A DNA stretch of 64,000 nucleotides. Source: Conchiformibius kuhniae DSM 17694 (lineage in GTDB: Bacteria; Pseudomonadota; Gammaproteobacteria; Burkholderiales; Neisseriaceae). The notes beneath the pieces are model-generated. The model worked only from the letters and a program-made list of their open reading frames with translations, made no database searches and had not been told where the DNA came from. The position numbers and the translations under genes are program-made. Positions 42,268 to 50,883 of this stretch are shown one piece after another; within the stretch, counting starts at the first letter, position 1, and every line of letters begins with the position of its first letter. The stretch lies in the NCBI RefSeq assembly GCF_000428785.1, contig NZ_AUAP01000002.1, forward strand, positions 62,001 to 126,000, in the 5' to 3' direction.

Positions 42268-43863
42268 ATGAAAAAAATCCTGCTGGCAACAGTAGTACCG
42301 CTTGTTTTGGCGGTTTTTCTCGGCACACCGTACTATCTGGGCATCAAAGCGCGTGAAACCCTGACCGAACAACACCGCGTTTTGGCAGATACCTTCTTTT
42401 TCGACGTGGTGTCGCACGACTACGACCAAGGCTGGTTCAGCTCCACCGAAACCACCGTCATCCGCTTCCACCCCAATTTGCTGTCCAACCTGTCCAAACA
42501 GTTGCCCGCCAACATTCAAACCGTTTTGGACAAGGAAATCACGCTGGTAAACCACGTCAAACACGGGCTGTTTGCCGACGGCATCCGCCCCGTCCGCGCC
42601 AGCGTGCGCACCGAATTTCGTTTCGACCCCAAAGTGCAGGAAATCCTGAACCGCTTTTTCAACAATCCCGCCCAAGACCCGTTTACCGTCCGCAACACCG
42701 TGTATTTGGGCGGCGGCGGCAAAATGGACGTGCGCATCGCCCCCTTCAATTATGAAGAACTTTCCGGCATCAAGCTCAATTGGCAGGGCATGCGTGCCGA
42801 CATCGCCTATCAGGACGGATTTAAAAACTACACCACCCGTTTCGACATTCCGGGCTTGAGCGCGGTGTTGGCGGACATGGGGCAAATCACCCTTGAAAAC
42901 ATCACCGTAAACAGCGAAACCCGCGAAGGGCGCGAGGGCGTGTCGCTCGGCGCTTCCGATACCAAGCTCGGGCGTTTTGAAATCGAGTGGAAAGAAAACA
43001 TCGATTACAATCTGCGTTTGAACGACTTGGTCAATGCCGTAACCGACCTGCAAATCGGCGCGTTCATTAATCCCACCGGCACGGTCGCGCCCGCCAAACT
43101 CGCCGTCCACAACCTCGCCTACCAAAGCCAAACAGACGAAAACAAAGGCTTTATCGATGCCAAAGGGCGTTTTTCGTTTGAAAAACTGCTGTACGGCGAA
43201 GAAAGCTACGGGCCTTTGGACATCGATGTGTCGGCGGAGCATCTTGATGCCAAAAGCTTGGCGGCATTGAAAAACCGTTGGCAGCAGATGAGTACGGAAG
43301 CCGTTGATGCCGACAAATGGCAGCAGCAAATGCTCGCTTCCCTGCGTAAGGAAGGCGCAGGTTTGTTTACCAACGACCCTGTTTTAAAAGTCAATAAATT
43401 CGAGCTGGCACTGCCTTCGGGGCACATTAAAGTGCGCGGCGGTTTGCGTTTCAACGGCTTGGAAGCCGTTGATTTGAATGATTTTGCCGCGATGTTGGGC
43501 AAAATGCACGCCGAAATCGACTTGGACGTGTCCAAAAAGGTGCTGGAGTCGTTTGCGGTAACGCAGGCGCGCAGCTTTTTTGCCACCGATGCCCCCGATG
43601 ATGCGGGGGAACAGGCGGATTTGACCGCCAAAGAGCAGCAGGACGTGGACGAAACCGTGCGCCTGATTATGGGGTCGATGCTGGATAATCTGCACCATGA
43701 CGGCTACATCACGCTGGCAGACAATGCGGTGAAAACCAAGATTGTGCTGCAGGAGGGCAAGCCGACACTCAACGGCAAGCCTTTTGAGGTGAAGCCCGAT
43801 GAGGACGTGCTGGATTTGGTCGAGCCGGACGGCGCAACCCCCAAGCCCGACAGCAAACCTTAA
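42268..43863 (+). CDS. YdgA-like (DUF945) protein
   Basis: 531 residues. An N-terminal membrane anchor or signal (KKILLATVVPLVLAVFLG) precedes a long beta-rich periplasmic part with the DUF945 opening PYYLGIKARETLTEQHRVLAD and DYDQGWFSSTETTVIRFHP, where the D/Y-x-x-G-W-F-x-S motif is characteristic. Function of the family is unknown. The C-terminal tail is acidic and proline-rich. RBS is weak; tatact at 42249-42254 may be a -10. It precedes a DUF3460 gene and an O-methyltransferase gene in the same direction. Confidence 0.85.
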   Translation: MKKILLATVVPLVLAVFLGTPYYLGIKARETLTEQHRVLADTFFFDVVSHDYDQGWFSSTETTVIRFHPNLLSNLSKQLPANIQTVLDKEITLVNHVKHGLFADGIRPVRASVRTEFRFDPKVQEILNRFFNNPAQDPFTVRNTVYLGGGGKMDVRIAPFNYEELSGIKLNWQGMRADIAYQDGFKNYTTRFDIPGLSAVLADMGQITLENITVNSETREGREGVSLGASDTKLGRFEIEWKENIDYNLRLNDLVNAVTDLQIGAFINPTGTVAPAKLAVHNLAYQSQTDENKGFIDAKGRFSFEKLLYGEESYGPLDIDVSAEHLDAKSLAALKNRWQQMSTEAVDADKWQQQMLASLRKEGAGLFTNDPVLKVNKFELALPSGHIKVRGGLRFNGLEAVDLNDFAAMLGKMHAEIDLDVSKKVLESFAVTQARSFFATDAPDDAGEQADLTAKEQQDVDETVRLIMGSMLDNLHHDGYITLADNAVKTKIVLQEGKPTLNGKPFEVKPDEDVLDLVEPDGATPKPDSKP

Positions 43864-43874
43864 GGAAAACAAAA

Positions 43875-44060
43875 ATGTACCATTACCAATCTGAAACCAC
43901 GCAGTTTTTGAACGAATATTTGGCGCAAAATCCGGCAGAAGCGGAGCGCCGTCTGCACAACCGCGCTTTGTTGTGGGACGTTACTTTGGACGCGGAAGAA
44001 CAGGCGGGATTCGATGCCGCGAAGTTGCCGAAAAAGCCTTATGCGTATCAGCCCGATTGA
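43875..44060 (+). CDS. DUF3460 family small protein
   Basis: 61 residues, soluble, beginning MYHYQSETTQFLNEYLAQNP and containing the conserved RALLWD and KPYAYQPD parts of DUF3460, a small family of betaproteobacteria with unknown function. RBS aaggaaaac precedes the ATG 11 bp after the YdgA-like gene. Its stop is immediately followed by the GTG of the next gene, so translational coupling is likely. Confidence 0.85.
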   Translation: MYHYQSETTQFLNEYLAQNPAEAERRLHNRALLWDVTLDAEEQAGFDAAKLPKKPYAYQPD

Positions 44061-44774
44061 GTGCCGGCGCGTTGCGGCGGGGCGTTTGCTGCGCGGGTGG
44101 CTGCGGTGAGTGCCGGCCCGGACGGTTTTTCCGCGCAGACCCGTGCTTATCTGCGCGGCATCAGTGCGCCCGAAGCCCCCATTTTGGCGGAAATCCGCGC
44201 CCAAACCGCCGCGCACCGTGCGGGCAATATGGCGGTTGCGCCCGAACAGGCGGCGTTGCTGGCATGGCTGGCGCGGCTGATTGGGGCGGAACGGTATTTG
44301 GAAATCGGCGTGTTTGCCGGCTACAGCAGCACGGCAATGGCACTGGCTTTGCCCGAACACGGGCGCTTGAGTTGTTGCGATATCAACATCACTTTTGCCC
44401 AAATGGCGCGGCAAAATTGGCAAAAAGCGGGTGTTGAACATAAAATAAGCCTGTATCTTCAACCGGCTCTGATTACTTTGCGCGAATTGGCGGAGGCGGG
44501 CGAAAGCGGCAGCTACGACATGGCGCTGATTGATGCCGACAAGCCGTTTATCCCGCAGTATTACGAAGCCTGTCTGCCTTTGGTGCGTTCGGGCGGCATC
44601 ATTGCCATCGACAATGTGTTGTCGCACGGGCGCGTGGTGTCGTCCGACCGCCCCGATGCGCCGCCGGGGCATGCCCGTTTGCACGCGTTCAACGCGGCGC
44701 TGCCGCAGGACGGGCGCGTGCATGTTTTGGCACTGCCTTTGGGCGACGGGCTGACCCTGCTGATGAAGCAATAA
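44061..44774 (+). CDS. SAM-dependent O-methyltransferase (Methyltransf_3 family)
   Basis: 237 residues of the catechol/caffeoyl-CoA O-methyltransferase fold: YLEIGVFAGYSSTAMALALP (SAM motif I), CCDINITFAQMARQNW, DMALIDADKPFIPQYYE (metal and catalytic Asp) and GGIIAIDNVLSHGRV. Substrate unknown. The GTG at 44061 abuts the DUF3460 stop (TGAGTG); a second GTG at 44106 would remove 15 Ala-rich residues and sits closer to the conserved region, so the start is uncertain. Confidence 0.88.
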   Translation: MPARCGGAFAARVAAVSAGPDGFSAQTRAYLRGISAPEAPILAEIRAQTAAHRAGNMAVAPEQAALLAWLARLIGAERYLEIGVFAGYSSTAMALALPEHGRLSCCDINITFAQMARQNWQKAGVEHKISLYLQPALITLRELAEAGESGSYDMALIDADKPFIPQYYEACLPLVRSGGIIAIDNVLSHGRVVSSDRPDAPPGHARLHAFNAALPQDGRVHVLALPLGDGLTLLMKQ

Positions 44775-44902
44775 GTATGTTGTATTGTTTTTTCGAGCGT
44801 TGCCCATCCGTGCCGGACGTTTTATCCGCACCGCAGACGGACGTGCCCGTACGCACCGATTGCCTTCTGCATTGACCAACAACCCGTTTGAATTGATTGA
44901 CC

Positions 44903-45880
44903 ATGATAAACAAATCTTCCCGTCTGCTGACTTTGTGCGCCATCACCACGCCGCTGACCGCCTGTGTCGGCGTTGCCCCCATCGGCGTATCGTCTTACCC
45001 TGCGCCCATCCGCAATCCTGTGGCGGAGCGTTTGAACGAGCGTCCTTTGCGTCCGGTGGCGGTAACGCCCCAGCAGGCCGCTTCGGCGTATGCCGCGCAA
45101 GCACCCTACCGTTTGCAGCCCGTACCGAGCGGGCAGGTGGTGGCGGTGGTGCCGCCCGTTCCCGCACAACAGGTTGTTTTGCAACCGGTGGCGCGTCCGG
45201 CGGTGCGCCCCGTCGTGCCGCCGCCCGTTCCCCTGACCGCTTCGGTGGCGGCGACACCCTACAATGATGCGGTGTACTTGGAGCAGCAAAAACAAATCCA
45301 CTTGCTGACCACCCAAAACATCCAATTGCGCCAACAAGTCGATTACCTGAACGAACGTTTGGCACAAATGGAGCATACCCGCAGCACCCCGCCCGCCCCC
45401 GTGCCGCGTCCGCCCAAGAAAAAAACACCGCCTGCCCGCAAACAGACCGCCGTACGCATTCCCGCCGAAAACATCACCCCCGACATGAGTGCCTACCGCA
45501 GCAACCTGCCCGACCCCACCGAAGACAACCTGAAACTGGCGCGGCAGCAATTCAAGCGCGGCGACTATCGCGGCGTATTGAACACCCTGCGCGGCATTGA
45601 CGGCGGCGGCAACGGCAGCACGGCGGCGCGGCACAGCATGTACTTGCTGCTGCAAACCAACTTGCGGCTCAACCACTGCCAATCCGTCATTCAAATCGGA
45701 CAACGCTTGGCATCGCGCTACGCCAACAGCCCCGAAGCCCCCGAAGCCCTGTACACCGTCGGCGAATGCCAGCGCGGACTGCAACAGCAGGACATCGCCC
45801 GCGACACATGGCGCAAACTGATTTCCAGCTACCCCAACAGCACCGCCGCCCGCCGCGCCCGTGCCCTGTTGAAAAACTGA
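44903..45880 (+). CDS. CpoB/YbgF-like TPR lipoprotein
   Basis: 325 residues with a lipoprotein signal (LTLCAITTPLTAC, Cys21), a Pro/Val/Ala-rich region (about 30-110), then a coiled coil (EQQKQIHLLTTQNIQLRQQVDYLNERL, two parts), a basic proline-rich linker and a C-terminal TPR domain (NLKLARQQFKRGDYRGVLNTLRG, SPEAPEALYTVGECQRGL). The coiled coil plus TPR layout resembles CpoB, which coordinates PBP1B and Tol, but no tol-pal genes are near. The TTG 6 bp upstream of the ATG was not used. Confidence 0.8.
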   Translation: MINKSSRLLTLCAITTPLTACVGVAPIGVSSYPAPIRNPVAERLNERPLRPVAVTPQQAASAYAAQAPYRLQPVPSGQVVAVVPPVPAQQVVLQPVARPAVRPVVPPPVPLTASVAATPYNDAVYLEQQKQIHLLTTQNIQLRQQVDYLNERLAQMEHTRSTPPAPVPRPPKKKTPPARKQTAVRIPAENITPDMSAYRSNLPDPTEDNLKLARQQFKRGDYRGVLNTLRGIDGGGNGSTAARHSMYLLLQTNLRLNHCQSVIQIGQRLASRYANSPEAPEALYTVGECQRGLQQQDIARDTWRKLISSYPNSTAARRARALLKN

Positions 45881-46110
45881 ACACGCCTGCCCGACCGCTT
45901 GTGCGGCTGTCGGGCATTTTGTTTCCCGCCAAACAGTTGGAAAAAGATTCACACTTTTTCGGCGTTTTGCCGTACAATCAAAACGTTTTCCGTGCATCGG
46001 ACAAAGGCGGCAACGCCCGCAACGGCAAACACCCGAATTCCTGTTCTTATTCTTGATTTGGCGCACCTGCCGAATCAAGTCCTTGTTTTTCCCTTTTCAG
46101 GAGAGCCTCT

Positions 46111-47349
<1,239 letters not shown>

Positions 47350-47365
47350 ATCCCGATTAAATAGG

Positions 47366-47407
47366 GTACAAAAAGCCTCAATGTTTTTTCATTGAGGCTC
47401 TTTTGTA
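47366..47407. terminator. bidirectional terminator between icd and the Roadblock-like gene
   Basis: gcctcaatg-tttttt-cattgaggc with A-run on one side and T-run on the other; serves icd rightwards and the convergent gene leftwards. Confidence 0.85.
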
Positions 47408-47442
47408 CCTTATTGATAAGGCGCGTTCGAACGCACCTTAAA

Positions 47443-47850
47443 TTAGGCAGCAGACTCCAAAGCGGGCATCATTTTGCGTGCCTGTGACAACACCATGCCC
47501 AATAAGGCTTTATTACGACACACAAATACCGCAACATGATTCTCATCGCGTTGGCCACGTATAAAAATGTGAATCAGATTATCGCTATTCACAATAATTT
47601 CCTGAAAATAACGCCGATTGGAACTGGATTGACGGGCTTGTTTGAACATACGTTCAATTTCGGTTACATTTTGTCCGGCAAATAAATCGGCTGTTGCTGC
47701 TGCCACCAATTCCAAAACCGCACTTGGGTGCGAATCTAAAGTATTCACGCCCAACAATAAGCCCGTTTGAATATCCACATAACCGGCCGCCACACATTCA
47801 TTGATTGAATTTGTTGCTTCAGTCAAGACGCGTTGTAATTTATTAACCAT
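47443..47850 (-). CDS. Roadblock/LC7-like protein
   Basis: 135 residues from ATG 47850 (MVNKLQRVLTEATNSINECVAAGYVDIQTG), soluble. The pattern of an alpha-beta N-terminal half with VDIQTGLLLGVNTLD, followed by YFQEIIVNSDNLIHIFIRG and VAVFVCRNKALLGMVLSQAR, looks like the Roadblock/LC7 fold used in bacterial GTPase-regulating proteins. An in-frame TTG at 47856 has better spacing to the SD aggagc and may be the real start. The role is unknown; no MglA-like GTPase gene is in the window. Confidence 0.7.
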   Translation of the reverse strand: MVNKLQRVLTEATNSINECVAAGYVDIQTGLLLGVNTLDSHPSAVLELVAAATADLFAGQNVTEIERMFKQARQSSSNRRYFQEIIVNSDNLIHIFIRGQRDENHVAVFVCRNKALLGMVLSQARKMMPALESAA

Positions 47851-47856
47851 AATCAA

Positions 47857-48173
47857 GGTTGCTCCTATTGGTTTTTAAGTTGTTGATTTTTAAAAATTTA
47901 AGATTTTCTGCTTAAGAAAGCCAAGCATCATACCATCTTTCTCTCGGCACACAAATTGATTTTTGGTTTTTTATTGTTTATATATGATTTAAATCAAAAT
48001 AAAAATACAAAAAATCGGGGGGAGGGGCGGAAAATTGCTTAAAATGAAATAAAAGTTCTTATTTGCTATCCGCCCAATCCATTCGTCCGTCAAAATTCCT
48101 TTTCGGTTTGAAACATAACGAACCGCCACAATTTCAATTTCTTCTTTTGATTTTGCCTGCCTGACGGCGCGTT
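47857..48173. other. intergenic AT-rich sequence upstream of the Roadblock-like gene
   Basis: About 315 bp without a gene. It is AT-rich near 47857-48060 with a g-run (cggggggagggg near 48016), probably carrying the promoter of the leftward gene. It also contains a short remnant of the structured element (48090-48115) directly before mosaic element N8. Confidence 0.5.
48090..48115 (-). repeat. structured intergenic element, remnant E
   Basis: tcaaaattccttttcggtttgaaac matches the 3' end of the structured element (reverse strand GTTTCAAACCGAAAAGGAATTTTGA), but the hairpins are absent and no start codon follows. Confidence 0.6.
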
Positions 48174-48521
48174 AGCGTGTCATCAATTGACCGAAAAAAC
48201 ACTGCGCCGTCATTCCCGCGCAGGCGGGAATCCAAATCGAAGCACGACAAGCCTTGATAAAACATCTCTTGCCGAGCATTGCGTAGTGGATTCCCGCCTG
48301 CGCGGGAATGACGGTGTGTTTTTATATTGCACTGATTTTCATTGGAAAAATTTAGCAAGCGTAGCTTGGGTTGAAACGAAGTGAAAACCCAACATTTTTC
48401 CGAAAATTTACGGATTGTGTTGGGTTTGCGCTTCGCTCCAACCCAACCTGCACCTGCGCGGGAATGATGGCGTTTTTATTGTGATGATTTTAAATTAAAA
48501 ACTTAAACGATGGCACGCGTT
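48174..48521. repeat. dRS3-bearing intergenic mosaic element N8 with palindromic insert
   Basis: Begins AGCGTGTCATCAATTGACCG. Two perfect dRS3 palindromes are followed by the ~105-bp palindromic insert (48355-48460) placed at the right-hand end, then the terminal part ending ACGATGGCACGCGTTA, which touches the stop codon of the leftward gene at 48520. Confidence 0.85.
48355..48460. repeat. nested ~105-bp palindromic repeat, copy 2
   Basis: Near-identical to 13221-13324 in the same orientation: gcaagcgtagcttgggttg through the inverted arm to cacctgcgcg. Confidence 0.75.
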
Positions 48522-48861
48522 AGGGCTGTTGTCCCTGTAGTTGCCACACGCGCTGTTGCGAATCCCAGCCCAGCCAAGGCGGGGCGTAGCCGTTTTGATA
48601 GACGATGCGGTAGTGCGTGCCGTTGATGATGCGGTAACTGGGTTGCCAGCCGATGTCTTTGTCGTGGCGGAAGCCGAGTTGTTGCAGATTGGTTTCGTTG
48701 GGTTCGGGCAGGTGTCCGTGCTGTTGCAGGTGGGCATCGATGCGGGCAATCAGGGTGTTGCCCAAATCGATGTCTTTGTGGCGGCGCCATTCGACCGGCA
48801 GCAGGGTGTAGCCCCACACCAGTGCAATCAGGGCGCAAATGCCGGTAAGGGTGTGTTTCAT
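48520..48861 (-). CDS. uncharacterised small exported or membrane-anchored protein
   Basis: 113 residues with an N-terminal hydrophobic segment (GICALIALVWGYTLLPV) then a soluble basic-aromatic domain (IGWQPSYRIINGTHYRIVYQNGY, WLGWDSQQRVWQ). No family recognised. The ATG overlaps the metX stop by 4 bp (ATGA), so it is cotranslated with metX. The stop lies at the edge of mosaic element N8. A link with methionine synthesis is not implied. Confidence 0.65.
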   Translation of the reverse strand: MKHTLTGICALIALVWGYTLLPVEWRRHKDIDLGNTLIARIDAHLQQHGHLPEPNETNLQQLGFRHDKDIGWQPSYRIINGTHYRIVYQNGYAPPWLGWDSQQRVWQLQGQQP

Positions 48862-50000
48862 GATGGTGCGGCGGGGGAAACGGTAATGTTGTGCATATAG
48901 GCGCGGACGGCGTTGATGTAGGGCGCGTCTTCCATGAGAAAGGCATCGTGTCCGTGCTGGGACGGTACTTCGATGTAGCGTACGTTTTTGCGCGCGCCGA
49001 TGAGTGCGCGTACCAGCTCGTGCGAACGGGACGGGGCAAACCGCCAGTCGCTGCTGAAGCTGGCAACGAAAAAGTCGGCACGCACGTGGGCAAGGGCTTT
49101 TTGCAGGTCGTGTCCGTGTTCGGCGGCGGGGTCGAAGTAGTCGAGTGCTTTGGTCATCAGCAGGTAGGTGTTGGCATCGAAGCGGGCGGAGAATTTGTCG
49201 CCTTGGTGGCGCAGGTAGCTTTCTACTTCAAATTCGCTGCCGTAGTGGTATTGGTAGTGGGGGTGTTTGCGTTGGCGGCCGAATTTGTGTCCGAGTCCGT
49301 GTTCTGCCAAGTAGGTGATGTGTCCCATCATGCGGGCGATGCGTAAGCCGCGTTGGGGCAGGGTGTGGCGGCGGGTGTAGTGTCCTTCGTGGAAGTCGGG
49401 GTCGGTGATGATGGCTTGGCGGGCAACGTCGTTGAAGGCGATGTTTTGGGCGCTCAGGCGCGGTGAGGAGGCGATGACGAGGGCGTGGCGGACGCGTTCG
49501 GGAAAGGCGAGCGTCCATTGCAGTGCCTGCATGCCGCCCAAGCTGCCGCCCACCACCGCCGCCCATCGGGCGATGCCGAGACGGTCGGCGAGCAGGGCTT
49601 GGGTGCGTACCCAGTCGGGGACGGTAACGAAGGGGAAATCCGCGCCGTAGGGCGTGCCGGTGGCGGGGTTGCGGCTTAAGGGGCCGGTGCTGCCCGCGCA
49701 GCCGCCCAGATTGTTCAGCCCGACCACGAAAAATTTGTCGGTGTCAATCGGTTTGCCCGCGCCGACCATGTTGTCCCACCAGCCCGGATATTTGTCGTCG
49801 GGGTGGTGGCGTCCGGCAACGTGGTGGTCGCCGGAAAGAGCGTGGCAAATCAGCACGGCGTTGTCGGCGGCGGGGTTGAGCGTGCCGTAGGTTTCCACCG
49901 CCAAATCAAAGCGGGGCAGGGTGTCGCCGTTTTGCAGGGCAAAGGGTTGCTCAAAGGCAAACAGTTGCGGGGCAACGATGCTGTGGCTGTGAACGGACAT
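48858..50000 (-). CDS. metX: homoserine O-acyltransferase MetX
   Basis: 380-residue alpha/beta hydrolase that acylates homoserine in methionine synthesis. AVLICHALSGDHHVAG, LGGCAGSTGP, the nucleophile elbow GGSLGGMQALQW (Ser153), SFSSDWRF with the catalytic Asp and SQHGHDAFLME with His are all present. Proteins of this family in betaproteobacteria may use succinyl-CoA rather than acetyl-CoA, so the acyl group is left open. It is followed by a small membrane protein gene with a 4-bp overlap and preceded by a CNP1-like gene on the same strand. Confidence 0.95.
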   Translation of the reverse strand: MSVHSHSIVAPQLFAFEQPFALQNGDTLPRFDLAVETYGTLNPAADNAVLICHALSGDHHVAGRHHPDDKYPGWWDNMVGAGKPIDTDKFFVVGLNNLGGCAGSTGPLSRNPATGTPYGADFPFVTVPDWVRTQALLADRLGIARWAAVVGGSLGGMQALQWTLAFPERVRHALVIASSPRLSAQNIAFNDVARQAIITDPDFHEGHYTRRHTLPQRGLRIARMMGHITYLAEHGLGHKFGRQRKHPHYQYHYGSEFEVESYLRHQGDKFSARFDANTYLLMTKALDYFDPAAEHGHDLQKALAHVRADFFVASFSSDWRFAPSRSHELVRALIGARKNVRYIEVPSQHGHDAFLMEDAPYINAVRAYMHNITVSPAAPS

Positions 50001-50007
50001 GGGCGGA

Positions 50008-50589
50008 TTATTTGGAGTAGTCTTTTTGAATCAGGTGTCCGGCTTCGTTGCGGATGCGGCGGCGCAGTTCTTGGTCGTTTTTGGCTCTGCCTTCGGTGCA
50101 GAAGGCATCGTACAGCACTTGGCGTATGGGGTCGGTGCCGGTGAGTTTGTTGCCGGTCGGCTGCCAGTGGCTGTTGCGCGGGGCAACCCATGTTTGGTTG
50201 TACAGGTCGGCGTAGGCAAACACGCGGTGTTGGGCGCCTTCGGAGCCGAACAGGTCTTCTTCGCAGCGCATGCCTTCCAAGCTGACGTTGTGGCTGCCGG
50301 CGGCGGAGCGGCGGTTGAGAATGTAGCGTATGGTGTTGCCGTTTGTGGTGCGGATGCTTTCGAGCAGGATTTCGGGGCGGCCGCGATGGGTGGGGGCAAC
50401 GTACAATTCAAACCAGCCGCGCCCTTCGGGGTCGGGGACATCGGGCAGGTCGGTGTCGGCGGCTTCGCTTTCGGCTTCGGCTGCGCTTTCGGCGGCGAAG
50501 ACTTCGGCTTCATCGGCGGCGGGCGCGGCGTGGGCGATGCCGCACGCGAGCAGCCACAGCAGGGCGGGGCGGACAAAACGGAACATCAT
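50008..50589 (-). CDS. CNP1-like family exported protein
   Basis: 193 residues with a signal peptide (RPALLWLLACGIAHAA) followed by an acidic Ala/Glu-rich spacer and a domain with WFELYVAPTHRG, IRYILNRRSAAGSHNVSLEGMRC and the C-terminal RHxLY-type part IRQVLYDAFCTEGR. This matches the CNP1-like family of Neisseria and other betaproteobacteria, first noted as a cryptic neisserial protein of unknown function. It lies upstream of metX with an 8-bp gap, probably in one operon. Confidence 0.8.
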   Translation of the reverse strand: MMFRFVRPALLWLLACGIAHAAPAADEAEVFAAESAAEAESEAADTDLPDVPDPEGRGWFELYVAPTHRGRPEILLESIRTTNGNTIRYILNRRSAAGSHNVSLEGMRCEEDLFGSEGAQHRVFAYADLYNQTWVAPRNSHWQPTGNKLTGTDPIRQVLYDAFCTEGRAKNDQELRRRIRNEAGHLIQKDYSK

Positions 50590-50738
50590 GGACGGATTCC
50601 AATAAAAAACCGTGTGATTGTAGCGGGTTTCGCCCCCCTTGCAAACCGTCGCCGCCGTTTGCAAAAACCGTTTGCGGCAGATGTCAATATTTTTCAACCT
50701 GAAAGCCGCGAAAATCTTTTACAATACACGCCCCGTGC

Positions 50739-50883
50739 CGTCTCAACGCGACCGCGCCGCATCGGGCGCGGCGGCAGAAACACCGGCACAAAACAATACA
50801 TCAAGCAGGGCCTGCGCCCCGCCCGCATAAAAACCGATTTTACCGCCGTAAACGGCGGGGTTTCAAACCGAAAAGGAATCTTG
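50739..50883 (+). repeat. structured intergenic element, copy A (in 5' leader)
   Basis: About 145 nt ending exactly at a start codon. Stem 1 CCGCGCC/GGCGCGG (50752-50758 with 50765-50771) follows TCAACGCGA, and stem 2 CCGCCG/CGGCGG (50843-50848 with 50853-50858) closes a TAAA loop. Then come GGGGTTTCAAACCG and the RBS aaaaggaatcttg. It shares CGATTTTACCGCCG and the RBS block with copies B and D. A GCCCCGCCCG box precedes stem 2 as in copy B. Confidence 0.78.
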